Shown: positions 19,239 to 28,767 of the stretch, in pieces
Numbering within the stretch: position 1 is the stretch's first letter
How the letters are laid out: every line of letters begins with the position of its first letter
Assembly: GCA_947493265.1 (NCBI GenBank)
Contig: CANLQL010000003.1
Coordinates: 186,001-250,000 of the forward strand
DNA from: an uncultured Litoreibacter sp.
Lineage (GTDB): Bacteria; Pseudomonadota; Alphaproteobacteria; Rhodobacterales; Rhodobacteraceae
Length of the DNA stretch: 64,000 nt
Direction of reading: 5' to 3'
Made by a program: the position numbers and the translations under genes
The notes under the pieces: model-generated
Told to the model about the DNA's origin: nothing
Database searches by the model: none
The model's input: the letters and a program-made list of their open reading frames with translations, nothing else

Positions 19239-20528
19239 ATGACAGAAAAAACCGCAAAATTGACCTATGGAGATATGGAACTTGAATTGCCGGTTCACAC
19301 TCCGACAGTTGGCCCCGACGTTATCGACATCACCAAGCTTTATTCGCAAGGCAAAGTGTTCACCTATGATCCCGGCTTCACGTCTACGGCTGCGTGTGAA
19401 AGCACGATCACATATATCGACGGTGGCAAAGGGGAGCTGTTGCATCGCGGCTATCCGATTGACCAGCTGGCGGCGAAATCTCACTACCTCGAAGTGTGCT
19501 ATCTGCTGCTGTATGGTGAATTGCCATCTGCCGATCAGCTTGAAGATTTCGAAAGCCGTGTGACAAATCACACGATGATCCACGAACAAATGATGTTCTT
19601 GTTCCGGGGCTTTCGTCGTGACGCGCATCCAATGGCGATCATGAACGGGGTCGTTGGCGCGATGTCTGCGTTCTACCACGATTCCACCGATATTTCGGAC
19701 CCGTGGCAGCGCGAAGTGGCGTCCATCCGGATGATCGCAAAAATGCCGACGATTGCAGCGATGGCTTATAAGTTCACCATCGGCCAGCCGTTCGTCTATC
19801 CGCGCAACGATCTTGATTATGCGTCCAATTTCTTGCGCATGTGCTTCTCGGTACCTTGCGAAGATTATCAGGTTGACCCGATCCTGAGCCGGGCAATGGA
19901 CCGGATTTTCACGCTGCATGCCGATCACGAACAAAACGCATCAACCTCGACAGTGCGCCTAGCGTCATCGTCCGGGGCGAACCCTTTTGCGTGTATTGCA
20001 GCTGGCATTGCCTGTCTTTGGGGTCCAGCCCATGGCGGTGCAAACCAAGCTTGTCTGGAAATGTTGAAAGAAATCGGCACCCCAGACCGCATCCCGGAAT
20101 TCATTGCCCGAGCGAAAGACAAAAGCGATCCGTTCCGCTTGATGGGCTTCGGTCACCGGGTTTACAAAAACTTCGACCCGCGTGCGACCGTGATGAAGCA
20201 ATCTGCCGACGAGGTTCTGGATTTGCTGGGTGTCGAAAATAACCCGACCTTGCAGGTTGCAAAAGAACTGGAAGCAGCGGCCTTGGCCGACCCGTATTTT
20301 GCCGAGAAGAAGCTGTTCCCGAATGTGGATTTCTACTCTGGCATCATTCTCGAAGCCATGGGCTTCCCGACCTCCATGTTCACACCGATTTTTGCGGTGA
20401 GCCGGACGGTGGGTTGGATTTCCCAATGGAAAGAGATGATCGCAGACCCGGCGATGAAAATCGGACGCCCGCGTCAGCTGTATACTGGCGAAAGTCAGCG
20501 TGACTACGTCGACATCGAAAACCGCTGA
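19239..20528 (+). CDS. gltA: Citrate synthase (type II, hexameric)
   Basis: The enzyme condenses oxaloacetate with acetyl-CoA at the entry to the TCA cycle. The 429 residues contain [27 protein letters not shown], the active-site [13 protein letters not shown], and [16 protein letters not shown] start at ATG 19239, after AGGAAAAGGGG, because the 17 codons before it do not resemble the family. A hairpin and T-run terminator follows. Confidence 0.96.
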   Translation: MTEKTAKLTYGDMELELPVHTPTVGPDVIDITKLYSQGKVFTYDPGFTSTAACESTITYIDGGKGELLHRGYPIDQLAAKSHYLEVCYLLLYGELPSADQLEDFESRVTNHTMIHEQMMFLFRGFRRDAHPMAIMNGVVGAMSAFYHDSTDISDPWQREVASIRMIAKMPTIAAMAYKFTIGQPFVYPRNDLDYASNFLRMCFSVPCEDYQVDPILSRAMDRIFTLHADHEQNASTSTVRLASSSGANPFACIAAGIACLWGPAHGGANQACLEMLKEIGTPDRIPEFIARAKDKSDPFRLMGFGHRVYKNFDPRATVMKQSADEVLDLLGVENNPTLQVAKELEAAALADPYFAEKKLFPNVDFYSGIILEAMGFPTSMFTPIFAVSRTVGWISQWKEMIADPAMKIGRPRQLYTGESQRDYVDIENR

Positions 20529-20547
20529 GGCGGGAACAAATAACCAC

Positions 20548-20586
20548 GAAAGGCGTTCTGAAAAGAGCGCCTTTCTTGCGTTTTTT
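20548..20586 (+). terminator. Rho-independent terminator after gltA
   Basis: An 8-bp stem GAAAGGCG/CGCCTTTC (20548-20555 and 20568-20575) can extend inward by three pairs across one mismatch to a GAAA loop. A run of six T occurs at 20581-20586. It lies 19 bp after the gltA stop codon. Confidence 0.75.
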
Positions 20587-20675
20587 GGGCCTTTATGTCG
20601 CAGAGTCGGCCTATGGAACGCCGCCCATCTGACCCTAAGTGAGGTGTAGGTTAAAAACTGCGCGAAGGATTTGTT

Positions 20676-21344
20676 ATGTCAGACACATCTCAAGACTTGC
20701 CGAAAGCTGCGTCATCTGTGGATGATGTCGCTTTGGATGCCCATCATGTTCCCAAGGATATCCATGACAAGTTTGCGCTGAAGTTTGTTAAGTTCCTGCG
20801 GATATTTGCGGATCGGTTTTTTGCGAAACGCTATGGCCACCGAGCCGTGGTTTTGGAAACCGTTGCCGCCGTTCCGGGCATGGTTGGCGGATTGTTGCAG
20901 CACCTGAAAGCCTTGCGCCACATCCGTGATGATCAAGGCTGGATCAAAGAGCTGATCGAAGAAGCCGACAATGAGCGGATGCATCTGATGACATTCATCA
21001 AGATCGCAGAACCCTCCCGGATGGAGCGTTTGCTGATCATGGTGGGTCAGGCGATCTTCTATAACTTCTACTTCTGGCTCTATCTCTTCATGCCAAAGAC
21101 CGCGCACCGGGTTGTAGGCTATTTGGAAGAAGAAGCGGTGGTCAGCTATACCCAGTATCTCAACGAGATTGATGCGGGCCGGGTTGAAAACGTCCCTGCC
21201 CCGCAACTGGCGATCGACTACTGGAACCTACCTCAGGATGCGCGTCTGCGGGACGTCGTGATCGTTATCCGCGCCGACGAGGCGGAGCATCGCGACAAGA
21301 ACCACGCCTTTGCCGATGCAATCGTCACCGGGGAGCATGTGTAA
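20676..21344 (+). CDS. aox: Alternative oxidase (cyanide-insensitive ubiquinol oxidase)
   Basis: This 222-residue di-iron membrane enzyme oxidises ubiquinol and reduces oxygen without pumping protons. All four ligand motifs are present: [20 protein letters not shown] and [10 protein letters not shown] central hydrophobic hairpin ([16 protein letters not shown]) is the membrane-associated part. No eukaryotic regulatory cysteine region is evident. The gene stands alone after the gltA terminator and ends nine bases before the convergent enoyl-CoA hydratase gene. Confidence 0.95.
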   Translation: MSDTSQDLPKAASSVDDVALDAHHVPKDIHDKFALKFVKFLRIFADRFFAKRYGHRAVVLETVAAVPGMVGGLLQHLKALRHIRDDQGWIKELIEEADNERMHLMTFIKIAEPSRMERLLIMVGQAIFYNFYFWLYLFMPKTAHRVVGYLEEEAVVSYTQYLNEIDAGRVENVPAPQLAIDYWNLPQDARLRDVVIVIRADEAEHRDKNHAFADAIVTGEHV

Positions 21345-21353
21345 AAGCGTGCT

Positions 21354-22130
21354 CTAGCGGCCTTCGTAGTTCGCCGCGCGCTTGTCGAGAAACGCCAAAA
21401 CGCCCTCGCGGAAGTCGTGGGTTTTTCCGCACTCGCCCTGTAGCTTCGCTTCCAGGATAAGCTGGCGTTCCAGATCGTTTTCAAAGCTGGACCGCAGCGC
21501 TTTTTTGACGTGCTTATAGGCCACACTTGGCCCATTGGCCAAATGCGCCGCGCGATCTTTCCAGACCGTCTCAAACTTATCGTCAGGCACCGCTTCCCAG
21601 ATCATCCCCCAGTCACTGGCCTGTTGCGCCGTAACAGGTTCAGCAAAAAGGGCCGCCCCCATGGCTTTGGCCAGTCCGATCTGCCGGGGAAGGAAATACG
21701 TCCCGCCCGCATCCGGGATCAGACCGATCCGGGTGAACGCTTGTAGAAACACTGCCGACTCGGTCGCAATGACGACATCTGCCGCAAGGGCCAGATTGGC
21801 CCCGGCACCTGCGGCGGGTCCGTTGACGGCTGAAATGGTCGGAATTTCACATTCGTAAATCGCCATCAGCATCGGCACATATTCATCGCGCAGCGTGCGT
21901 TCCATATCGATCCGCGCCGCAGATGTCGCGTCACCAAGATCCTGGCCAGAACAAAACGCCCGTCCCTTGCCTGTAAAGACCAGCGCACGGGCATTCGATT
22001 GCACGTCTTTGACCGCATGGAGAATTTCCGCACGCATCTGCGTGTTGAGCGCATTCATCAAATCGGGCCGGTTCAATTCCAAAACCGCGATCTGGTTTCT
22101 GACGGACAGATTGATCGTATCATATTGCAT
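21354..22130 (-). CDS. Enoyl-CoA hydratase/isomerase family protein (PaaG-like)
   Basis: This 258-residue crotonase-fold protein shows GRAFCSGQDLGD, AVNGPAAGAGANLALAADVV (oxyanion loop) and GLIPDAGGTYFLPR. The C-terminal FREGVLAFLDKR resembles PaaG-type epoxyphenylacetyl-CoA isomerases, but no other phenylacetate genes are nearby, so a fatty-acid or general CoA role is equally possible. I use ATG 22130 (MQYDTINL); the upstream extension to 22217 does not resemble the family. Confidence 0.85.
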   Translation of the reverse strand: MQYDTINLSVRNQIAVLELNRPDLMNALNTQMRAEILHAVKDVQSNARALVFTGKGRAFCSGQDLGDATSAARIDMERTLRDEYVPMLMAIYECEIPTISAVNGPAAGAGANLALAADVVIATESAVFLQAFTRIGLIPDAGGTYFLPRQIGLAKAMGAALFAEPVTAQQASDWGMIWEAVPDDKFETVWKDRAAHLANGPSVAYKHVKKALRSSFENDLERQLILEAKLQGECGKTHDFREGVLAFLDKRAANYEGR

Positions 22131-22236
22131 GGTGCACGCCTTCCTTGCTTTTTGGCCTTGCTGCTTGGCCACAGGATAGCTGATGCACAAATGGGGGAAA
22201 GCGAAACCCTCCGTCACTGCGAGATTTTCGATGTAC

Positions 22237-22740
22237 TTAAGGCTGCTTGTTGCGCCGCCATGCGTTCAGCGCCGGGTTATCGCCTGTACTCTCTTGGTGT
22301 CGCGTCGTGCGTTTTGTGGGTTGCGTCGGACGTGGCCGCGCTGGCTTCGGGCCACGGCGCGCATAGTGCAATTCCCGCGCGCCAAAATAGAAACTGACGA
22401 TCGCACCCAAAAGCCACCAAAGCGGATCGGGAACATAGGCCAATCCCTCCATTCGGGCAGAAAACCCGACCGGATCAACCATCGAAAAAACAAACAAACC
22501 CAAGGTCCCTAAGGCCAACATCGGGCGGGGCAAACGGTTCAGCCCGTTGATTGCGGAATCAAACCAGCTAGAGCCAGGATTGGCAAACTCTTCGCTATAT
22601 TGGGAAAGCGCGTCGCCAAAGGCTTCGTGTTCCAGTTCCATCTGGCGGTTCGCATTGGGGCGAAACACTTCGGTGACGTCTTGGACGGTCCGCCCAAGGG
22701 CAGTTGCCCCGCCTGCCAATATCGTTGAGATTATCCCCAT
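22237..22740 (-). CDS. GTA-type holin (3-TM holin family)
   Basis: This 167-residue protein has a glycine-rich amphipathic start, two clear hydrophobic segments (PMLALGTLGLFVFSMV and LWWLLGAIVSFYFGARELHY) and a basic, proline-rich tail. It matches the three-TM holin family found with Rhodobacterales gene transfer agents (in R. capsulatus, rcc00556 as I recall). The start overlaps the end of the endolysin gene, as expected for a lysis cassette. Holins make the inner-membrane holes that release the endolysin. Confidence 0.85.
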   Translation of the reverse strand: MGIISTILAGGATALGRTVQDVTEVFRPNANRQMELEHEAFGDALSQYSEEFANPGSSWFDSAINGLNRLPRPMLALGTLGLFVFSMVDPVGFSARMEGLAYVPDPLWWLLGAIVSFYFGARELHYARRGPKPARPRPTQPTKRTTRHQESTGDNPALNAWRRNKQP

Positions 22741-23342
22741 GCCGCCACCCGCCCTTTATGTTCGGCCCGCGACAGGTGATAGGCGGGGGAGATGAACTCT
22801 TCAGCGCGTTTGATCCAGCCCCCTTTGCCACCGTCACGCCTGCGGGCGTATTTGCGGGATTTTGGCCGACGATCAGCAAGGCGGTAGTAGTAATTCCGCC
22901 GCGCAATGCCGTAGGCGTCCACGATATGATCTGTCGCCTCCTCAAACGCCGCGTAGCAGGCCCGAATGGTTTGCGGACCAATCTGGCCGTCAACGCGGAT
23001 ATCCTGTCCCATATCAATCAGAAGCCGCTGAAGGATACGCACAGCATTGGAACCCGCGTTGACATACATATCAAAGACCGTCGCGTGCAGCGGTTCCGGA
23101 AGATCAGCAATCCGCGGCTTGTCGAAATAATGTGTGACGAAGATCTCCAGCGCTTGCGCGATACTCAACGCGCGGACATCGGCTGTGTTGATCTTTCCAT
23201 CACCGGTCAGATCCAGCCCCAAGCGCCGCATCGTGTGAATTGTCACCCCGTGATTGGTCGCCCCGCCGGGATCATCGGGATCGTTCACATAGCCGCCCTC
23301 GCGGCGCAGAATTTCCGTGGCAATTTCTTGAACGGTTTGCAT
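22731..23342 (-). CDS. GTA-type endolysin (glycoside hydrolase 108 family)
   Basis: This 203-residue muramidase-like endolysin has the GH108 active-site segment EGGYVNDPDDPGGATNHGVT (residues 15-34, catalytic Glu15) and a C-terminal peptidoglycan-binding-3-type domain starting around VDGQIGPQTIRA. An EF-hand-like loop at residues 44-55 sits between them. It corresponds to the endolysin of the R. capsulatus GTA lysis pair (rcc00555 as I recall). No GTA head or tail genes are in this window, which fits the known separate location of GTA lysis genes. Confidence 0.88.
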   Translation of the reverse strand: MQTVQEIATEILRREGGYVNDPDDPGGATNHGVTIHTMRRLGLDLTGDGKINTADVRALSIAQALEIFVTHYFDKPRIADLPEPLHATVFDMYVNAGSNAVRILQRLLIDMGQDIRVDGQIGPQTIRACYAAFEEATDHIVDAYGIARRNYYYRLADRRPKSRKYARRRDGGKGGWIKRAEEFISPAYHLSRAEHKGRVAAWG

Positions 23343-23397
23343 GACGCAACTCCCATCAGAAAAGGGAGAGGCTGCGAAATCTTCGTTAATTGGGCGC

Positions 23398-23844
23398 TTA
23401 GGTACCGTTCGGTGCCTGGTAGACGCCTTGCTCTTTCAACGCGTCGATGACTTCCACTGGCATGTAGGTTTCGTCATGTTTGGCAAGGATTTCAGAAGCT
23501 TGGAAGACACCGTCAATGTATTTTCCAGTCCCGACCATGCCTTCACCTTCCTTAAACAGGTCCGGAAGAAGGCCCTGGTAGCTGACCAGCACCGTTTCAT
23601 TGCCATCGGTGACGCTGAACGTGATCTTGTCATCCTCTGTGGCCGTCAAGCTGCCTTCAGTGACCAGACCGCCAATGCGAAACGTCTCATTCGGGGTAGG
23701 TGGTTCTTCGACGACCTGCGTGGGCGAACGGAAGAAGTTGATCCCATCGCGCATCGCATAGCCGATCAACGCCGTAGAGACCGCTAGCGCCACGATGGCG
23801 ACAGCAATGATCTGGATACGGCGTTGTTTCTTCAGTCCCTTCAT
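23398..23844 (-). CDS. ccmE: Cytochrome c maturation heme chaperone
   Basis: CcmE holds heme covalently in the periplasm and passes it to apocytochrome c. The 148-residue protein has one N-terminal anchor (residues 10-28), an OB-fold body with RIGGLVTEGSL, and the heme-binding HDETYMP motif with the conserved His and Tyr. It is eight bases from argC. The other cytochrome c maturation genes (ccmF, ccmH, ccmABC) are not beside it here. Confidence 0.95.
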   Translation of the reverse strand: MKGLKKQRRIQIIAVAIVALAVSTALIGYAMRDGINFFRSPTQVVEEPPTPNETFRIGGLVTEGSLTATEDDKITFSVTDGNETVLVSYQGLLPDLFKEGEGMVGTGKYIDGVFQASEILAKHDETYMPVEVIDALKEQGVYQAPNGT

Positions 23845-23852
23845 CGATTCCT

Positions 23853-24881
23853 CTACGGAAAGAGCGGAGCCAACATCAGGCCCGCTGTCTCTTCAAGACC
23901 TAACATCAGATTGGCGTTTTGCAATGCTTGGCCCGATGAACCTTTCGTCAGATTATCAAGTGCTGCAATCACCACCGCACGGCCGTCGATCCGGTCAGCT
24001 GTCACGCCAATATGGACGAAATTCGATCCGACGATATGGCGGGTTGATGGCGCTTCGCCCATTGGCAGCATTTCGACGAACGGCTCTGCCTCATAAGCGT
24101 TGCAAAGCGTTGCGTGAATGTCTACCGCATCCCCCTTCACATAAATCGTCGCCAATATGCCGCGGTTGGCTGGCAACAAGTGCGGTGTGAATTGAACTTT
24201 GACGGGCCGTCCGGCAAGTGCCGAAAATTCCTGATCAAATTCTGCCAAGTGTCGATGTGTGCCGCCAATCGCATAGGCGTTCGCGCCACCGGAAAGTTCC
24301 GCGTGCAGCAGGTTTTCTTTCAAAGACCGCCCTGCCCCGGAAACGCCGGTTTTCAGGTCGATGATGATCTCATCTAGGTCAATCACGCCCGCTTCGATCA
24401 ACGGACGCAATGCGAATTGGCCAGTGGCGGCATTGCATCCTGTGCCGGCCACAAGGCGGGCGGACTTGATCTGATCGCGGTAGAACTCGGTCAAGCCGTA
24501 AACGGCCTCGGCCTGTTGGGCCAGCGCCGTGTGTGGGTTGCCGTACCATTTTGCGTATTCGTCCGGGTCTTGCAGACGGAAATCGGCGCTCAGATCGACG
24601 ATCTTTAACGTCTTTGGCAGCTTACTGATCACATCTTGCGAGGTTTTATGCGGCAAGGCGCAGAAACACAGATCAATGTCTGCAAAATCAATCTCGTCGA
24701 TTTTAACCAGTGTTGGCAGGTCCAGGTGGCGCAGATGCGGAAAGACCGATGCCATCGGTTGGCCCGCCTTACGATCCGCAGACAGTGCTTTGATCTGCAT
24801 GCCCGGATGCGTGGCGATGAGCCGGACAAGTTCTGCGCCTGTGTAGCCAGACGCGCCAAGAATGGCGATATTTTTAGTCAT
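23853..24881 (-). CDS. argC: N-acetyl-gamma-glutamyl-phosphate reductase
   Basis: This 342-residue arginine-biosynthesis enzyme reduces N-acetylglutamyl phosphate. Motifs are [15 protein letters not shown] (NADP-binding), [10 protein letters not shown], and the catalytic cysteine in [23 protein letters not shown] also fits. I start at ATG 24881 (MTKNIAILG); the 18 codons before it are not family-like. It lies between murI and ccmE in a minus-strand run. Confidence 0.95.
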   Translation of the reverse strand: MTKNIAILGASGYTGAELVRLIATHPGMQIKALSADRKAGQPMASVFPHLRHLDLPTLVKIDEIDFADIDLCFCALPHKTSQDVISKLPKTLKIVDLSADFRLQDPDEYAKWYGNPHTALAQQAEAVYGLTEFYRDQIKSARLVAGTGCNAATGQFALRPLIEAGVIDLDEIIIDLKTGVSGAGRSLKENLLHAELSGGANAYAIGGTHRHLAEFDQEFSALAGRPVKVQFTPHLLPANRGILATIYVKGDAVDIHATLCNAYEAEPFVEMLPMGEAPSTRHIVGSNFVHIGVTADRIDGRAVVIAALDNLTKGSSGQALQNANLMLGLEETAGLMLAPLFP

Positions 24882-24935
24882 GGAATTTCCGATCGAATTT
24901 GAAACGTGTTTAGAACAAAGCATTTCCGCCCGCAA

Positions 24936-25748
24936 TCAGGCGGCTTGAAATTCGATCTTTCGTCGGAGGATTTGGGTGGCTTTGTCGGACACAGACACCG
25001 GATCGCCAGTGGTCAGAAACAGGTTTTCTGTGCCTGAGCCGCACATATCCGGATGCCGGTCCAGATAATCAGACAGGCTTTCGGCGACCAATGCCGCCTG
25101 CGAATAGACTTTCACATCTGCACCCAAAGCCATTTGAAACGCGGTTTCCATCAGCGGGTAATGCGTGCAGCCCAGGATTGCGGCTTCCGGGTTGGGCATC
25201 CGACGCTTCAGAGCTTCGACATGGGACCTTACCAAAGCCTCGGCCAGCATCTCATCCCCGTCTTCAAGCGCATCGACAAGACCACCACAAGGCTGGGCTT
25301 CCACGTCCACACCTATGGCGCGGAACGCCAATTCCCGTTGGAAGGCCCGGCTGGAAACCGTGGCAGGCGTGGCAAATAACGCAACATGTTTGACGGCCAC
25401 TTCGCGTGGCGGAGAATTATCGCCCCATTGCCGTTCTGTTAGCGCCTCGATCAGTGGCACAAACACGCCCAATACGCGTTTGTCAGACGGGATCCACGCC
25501 TCCTGCATCCGGCGCAGTGCGGCAGCAGATGCGGTGTTGCACGCCAGAATGACGAGGTCGCAGCCCGCATCCCAAAGGCGTTCAACGCTTTTGCAGGTCA
25601 GATCGTAGATGTCGTCGGCGTCTCGAACACCGTAAGGCGCGTGGGCGCTGTCCCCGAAATACACAACGGGCTGATCCGGCAACCGGGCGGTCACCTTGTC
25701 ATAGACGGTCAAGCCGCCCAATCCGCTGTCAAAAATTCCGATGGCCAT
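24936..25748 (-). CDS. murI: Glutamate racemase
   Basis: This 270-residue enzyme supplies D-glutamate for peptidoglycan. The two catalytic cysteines are in ACNTAS and GCTHYP, and the N-terminal IFDSGLGG and [11 protein letters not shown] motifs are diagnostic. Its start overlaps the stop codon of the upstream acyltransferase gene by one base, so the two are likely coupled. Confidence 0.95.
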   Translation of the reverse strand: MAIGIFDSGLGGLTVYDKVTARLPDQPVVYFGDSAHAPYGVRDADDIYDLTCKSVERLWDAGCDLVILACNTASAAALRRMQEAWIPSDKRVLGVFVPLIEALTERQWGDNSPPREVAVKHVALFATPATVSSRAFQRELAFRAIGVDVEAQPCGGLVDALEDGDEMLAEALVRSHVEALKRRMPNPEAAILGCTHYPLMETAFQMALGADVKVYSQAALVAESLSDYLDRHPDMCGSGTENLFLTTGDPVSVSDKATQILRRKIEFQAA

Positions 25749-26641
25749 TACTGTGCCGCCTTCACCTTGTGCTTGTCTTCAAACTCAAACCCGTACCCAA
25801 AAGATCGGAGGGGTGTTGGGGAAAGCTCATACGTTGCGCGGCGCAGGAAATCCATCATTGCTTTTGGATCGCCGGCATATTTGTTCAGCTTTGCCCGCGG
25901 GATCGGTTTCCCGATCAAAACCCGTACCGGTTCATCCACGCGGCGCTTGAACTCGTTGATCAACAAGGCCATGCGCAGCGTGGAATGTGCGTGGCTGGCA
26001 ATTTGAAATCTTCGGGAGTTCGCTCCATCAAAATAAATCGGCACCACCGCCGCGTCGGACCGGCTGACCAATTTGGCCGTGAATGTGCGCCAGGCAGGGT
26101 CCATTGGTGGGCCAAACAGTCTGCTGGAGGTTGAGACTGTGCCACCAGGAAAGATCCCAATCGCGCCCCCGCCCTGCAGATAGCGCTGTGCAGTTTTTCG
26201 AGTTTCGATGTTTTGGCTAACCGCATCTTTGGTTTCGTCGAAATTGACGGGCAGGATTATCTTGTCGATGTCCCGTGCTTTGCCAAAGACGCGATGCGCA
26301 AGAATGCGGAAATCCTCGCGTGTTTCGCTGAGGATATGGCCCATCATCAACCCATCAAGAATGCCATAGGGATGGTTTGCAATGGTCAGAAGAGGGCCCG
26401 TCTTGGGAATGTTGGCAAGCGATCCGCCAACCACATCAAGTGATAGCCCATAACGGCTGGTCATGACGGACCAGAAGTCCGCGCCACCAGCGACTTGGTC
26501 CTCATACCCTTTGGCGCGCTTGATCAGTCGAATGCGCCCGGTGGCGTTTTCCATCGTGCGGATCAGCGCCCGGCCACTTTTTGACTTGGCGGAATGGGCG
26601 TAACTGATCTCACGCGTGGCGTTGTTTTTCAGAAAGCTCAT
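25748..26641 (-). CDS. Lysophospholipid acyltransferase-family protein
   Basis: This protein of 297 residues has the acyltransferase His-x4-Asp equivalent in [10 protein letters not shown] and a [11 protein letters not shown] block corresponding to the second acceptor motif. [10 protein letters not shown] strand follows. No strong membrane segment is seen, so it may attach peripherally. I start at ATG 26641 (MSFLKNN) rather than seven codons upstream. Its substrate is unknown; a role in phospholipid or amino-lipid acylation is an inference. A second, different PlsC-type gene is at 62770-63621. Confidence 0.8.
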   Translation of the reverse strand: MSFLKNNATREISYAHSAKSKSGRALIRTMENATGRIRLIKRAKGYEDQVAGGADFWSVMTSRYGLSLDVVGGSLANIPKTGPLLTIANHPYGILDGLMMGHILSETREDFRILAHRVFGKARDIDKIILPVNFDETKDAVSQNIETRKTAQRYLQGGGAIGIFPGGTVSTSSRLFGPPMDPAWRTFTAKLVSRSDAAVVPIYFDGANSRRFQIASHAHSTLRMALLINEFKRRVDEPVRVLIGKPIPRAKLNKYAGDPKAMMDFLRRATYELSPTPLRSFGYGFEFEDKHKVKAAQ

Positions 26642-26717
26642 GGCGATGCCCTCAAGGCGCACTGACAGGACGTGTTACGCGTCGCCTATATGATGGCGAC
26701 AAGACAGTTATGTGACA

Positions 26718-27659
26718 TTAGCGATAAGGCACGCCCGGCAGCACAGAAAGCATCTCATACATGATATTTGCCCCGGTCAGCGCTGTATTGCCCAACGGAT
26801 CATAGGGCGGCGACACTTCCACAAGATCAGCCCCGACGATGTTCAGACCGCGCAGCCCGCGGATAAGTTCCAAAGCTTGCGGTGTGGTCAGCCCGCCAAT
26901 CTCTGGCGTGCCTGTGCCCGGCGCAATCGACGGATCAAGGCTGTCGATATCGTAAGAGATATACATCGGCCCTTCGCCCATTTTCTGTTTGATTTCAGCA
27001 GCTAATGGCGCGGTGCTCTTGTGCCAAAGCTCTTGCGCAAGCACATGATTGAAGCCCCAATCACGCGGCTCGTCAAAGTCTTCTGCCGTGTATCCGGTGC
27101 CACGCAGACCAATCTGCCAGACCCGCTTCGGATCAAGCAAACCTTCTTCATAGGCGCGGCGGAAGACCGTTCCGTGGGTTTCGCGTTCCCCGAACATTTC
27201 GTCACTTACATCTGCATGGGCATCCACATGAACCAATCCGACTGGCCCGTGTTTCTTAGCGATAGACCGTAGGATCGGCAGCGTGATCGTGTGGTCGCCG
27301 CCAAGCGTCATTGGGATCACCGGATACTTTAAGAGATCGTCGTAATACTCTGTTATAATGCGAATACTGTCGCGCAGATTAAACGTATTGATCGCCACAT
27401 CACCCAGATCCGCGCATTGCAAAGCGTCAAAAGGTGCGGCACCTGTTTGAATGCCATAGGGGCGGATCATCGCACTTTCGTTTCGCAATTGTTGCGGGCC
27501 AAACCGTGTTCCGGATCGCCAGCTCGCCCCGTGATCCATTGGAATACCGACAAAGCCCACATCAAGCCCCTCGGCACTACTGGCGCTTGGCAGGCGCATG
27601 AATGTGCCTGCGCCTGCAAAACGGGCAAGATCATTGCCGGAAACGGGTTGGTTAGGCAT
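26718..27659 (-). CDS. Ureohydrolase (agmatinase / guanidinobutyrase type), copy 1
   Basis: This 313-residue arginase-superfamily enzyme has all binuclear manganese motifs: GGDHTITLP, VHVDAHADVSD and SYDIDSLDPSIAPGTGTPE. MDHGASWRSGTRFGP near residues 41-55 resembles guanidinobutyrase/guanidinopropionase members as much as agmatinase. Substrate cannot be assigned from sequence alone. It overlaps the neighbouring ureohydrolase gene by one base, so both are on one transcript. Confidence 0.88.
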   Translation of the reverse strand: MPNQPVSGNDLARFAGAGTFMRLPSASSAEGLDVGFVGIPMDHGASWRSGTRFGPQQLRNESAMIRPYGIQTGAAPFDALQCADLGDVAINTFNLRDSIRIITEYYDDLLKYPVIPMTLGGDHTITLPILRSIAKKHGPVGLVHVDAHADVSDEMFGERETHGTVFRRAYEEGLLDPKRVWQIGLRGTGYTAEDFDEPRDWGFNHVLAQELWHKSTAPLAAEIKQKMGEGPMYISYDIDSLDPSIAPGTGTPEIGGLTTPQALELIRGLRGLNIVGADLVEVSPPYDPLGNTALTGANIMYEMLSVLPGVPYR

Positions 27660-28627
27660 CAGCGACGCTCCTTCAGGTTATGGCAATAGAGGCACATAAG
27701 CTCCATCGCGACATGGGCCCCCGCAACCGCGGTCATATTGCCCGCATCATAGGGGGGTGAAACTTCGACGACATCGCCACCAAGCATGTTGATCCCTGCC
27801 AGATCCCGCAGGATATGCGCCGCTTGCGCGGAACTGAGGCCACCCCAGACAGGTGTCCCTGTACCGGGCGCAAATGCTGGATCGAGGCAGTCGATATCAA
27901 AGGTCAGATAGGTTTGATGATCCCCCAAGATGGCCTTGATCTGTTTGGCTGTCTCACCGGGACCAATTTCATGGACCTCGCGCGCGTCGATCACGTTGAT
28001 CCCCATGTGATCACTGACAACCGTCCGTATCCCTACTTGGACAGACCGTTCCGGGATGATCAGACCTTCTTTAACCGCCTTGTAAAACATCGTTCCATGA
28101 TCGACCCGGTCAAAGTCATCATCCGCCCAAAGGTCGGAATGCGCATCGAATTGCAGCAGGCCAACCGGTCCGAATTTTTCGACATAGGCCCGCAGGATCG
28201 GAAAAGAGATATAGTGGTCTCCACCAAGTACAAGTGATCCTGCGCCGGCGTCCAAAATACCAGAAATATGGCTTTGAAGAACTTTAGGAAAGGCCGGTAT
28301 GTCTGCATAATCAAACGCTAAATCACCATAGTCTGCCACATTGAAATCGACCAGTGGGTCAATTTCCCACCCATAAGGCGGATCGCAAGGTTGCAAGGTT
28401 GACGCTTCGCGGATTGCACGTGGTCCAAGACGTGTGCCCGGCCGGTTTGTCACCGCCTGGTCAAAGGGAACGCCTGTAACCGCCAAGTCGACACCGTTCA
28501 AGTCCTTCGTATAGGTCCTGCGCATGAAGGACAGCGCCCCACCAAATGCGTTTTCAAAGGAATGGCCGCGAAACCCGTCCCGGGTTAGCGCGTTGTCCAC
28601 GTCATTTGCTGCATCGCTTAATGCCAA
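27659..28627 (-). CDS. speB: Ureohydrolase (agmatinase family), copy 2
   Basis: This 322-residue ureohydrolase carries GGDHYISFP, LQFDAHSDLW and TFDIDCLDPAFAPGTGTPV as metal-binding motifs. Its specificity loop (VPFDQAVTNRPGTRLGP) differs from the adjacent paralogue, so the two probably act on different guanidino compounds. The likely reaction is agmatine to putrescine plus urea. It is the promoter-proximal gene of the pair and diverges from a flavin reductase gene. Confidence 0.85.
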   Translation of the reverse strand: MALSDAANDVDNALTRDGFRGHSFENAFGGALSFMRRTYTKDLNGVDLAVTGVPFDQAVTNRPGTRLGPRAIREASTLQPCDPPYGWEIDPLVDFNVADYGDLAFDYADIPAFPKVLQSHISGILDAGAGSLVLGGDHYISFPILRAYVEKFGPVGLLQFDAHSDLWADDDFDRVDHGTMFYKAVKEGLIIPERSVQVGIRTVVSDHMGINVIDAREVHEIGPGETAKQIKAILGDHQTYLTFDIDCLDPAFAPGTGTPVWGGLSSAQAAHILRDLAGINMLGGDVVEVSPPYDAGNMTAVAGAHVAMELMCLYCHNLKERR

Positions 28628-28767
28628 AAGCCTTCTCTCCCTTGAATTGCGTTGGACCGCCTTAATATCTACTCAATTGCACCCTGTGCTAGCCTCAAAA
28701 GGATTGCAAGACTTGCGCGCATCGCGGTGAAATGCGACAGACCAAAGAAACCAAGGCAGGCGAATTG

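Noticed and set aside
23386-23400. CtrA-binding site (TTAA-N7-TTAA) upstream of the endolysin gene
   Set aside because: CtrA controls GTA genes, but the element here reads TTAA-N7-CTTA, with only half the second half-site, and overlaps the ccmE 3' end. Too weak to call.
26681-26700. GTCGCC/GGCGAC hairpin between the ureohydrolase and acyltransferase genes
   Set aside because: The stem is only six pairs and has no T-run on either strand, so I did not call a terminator.
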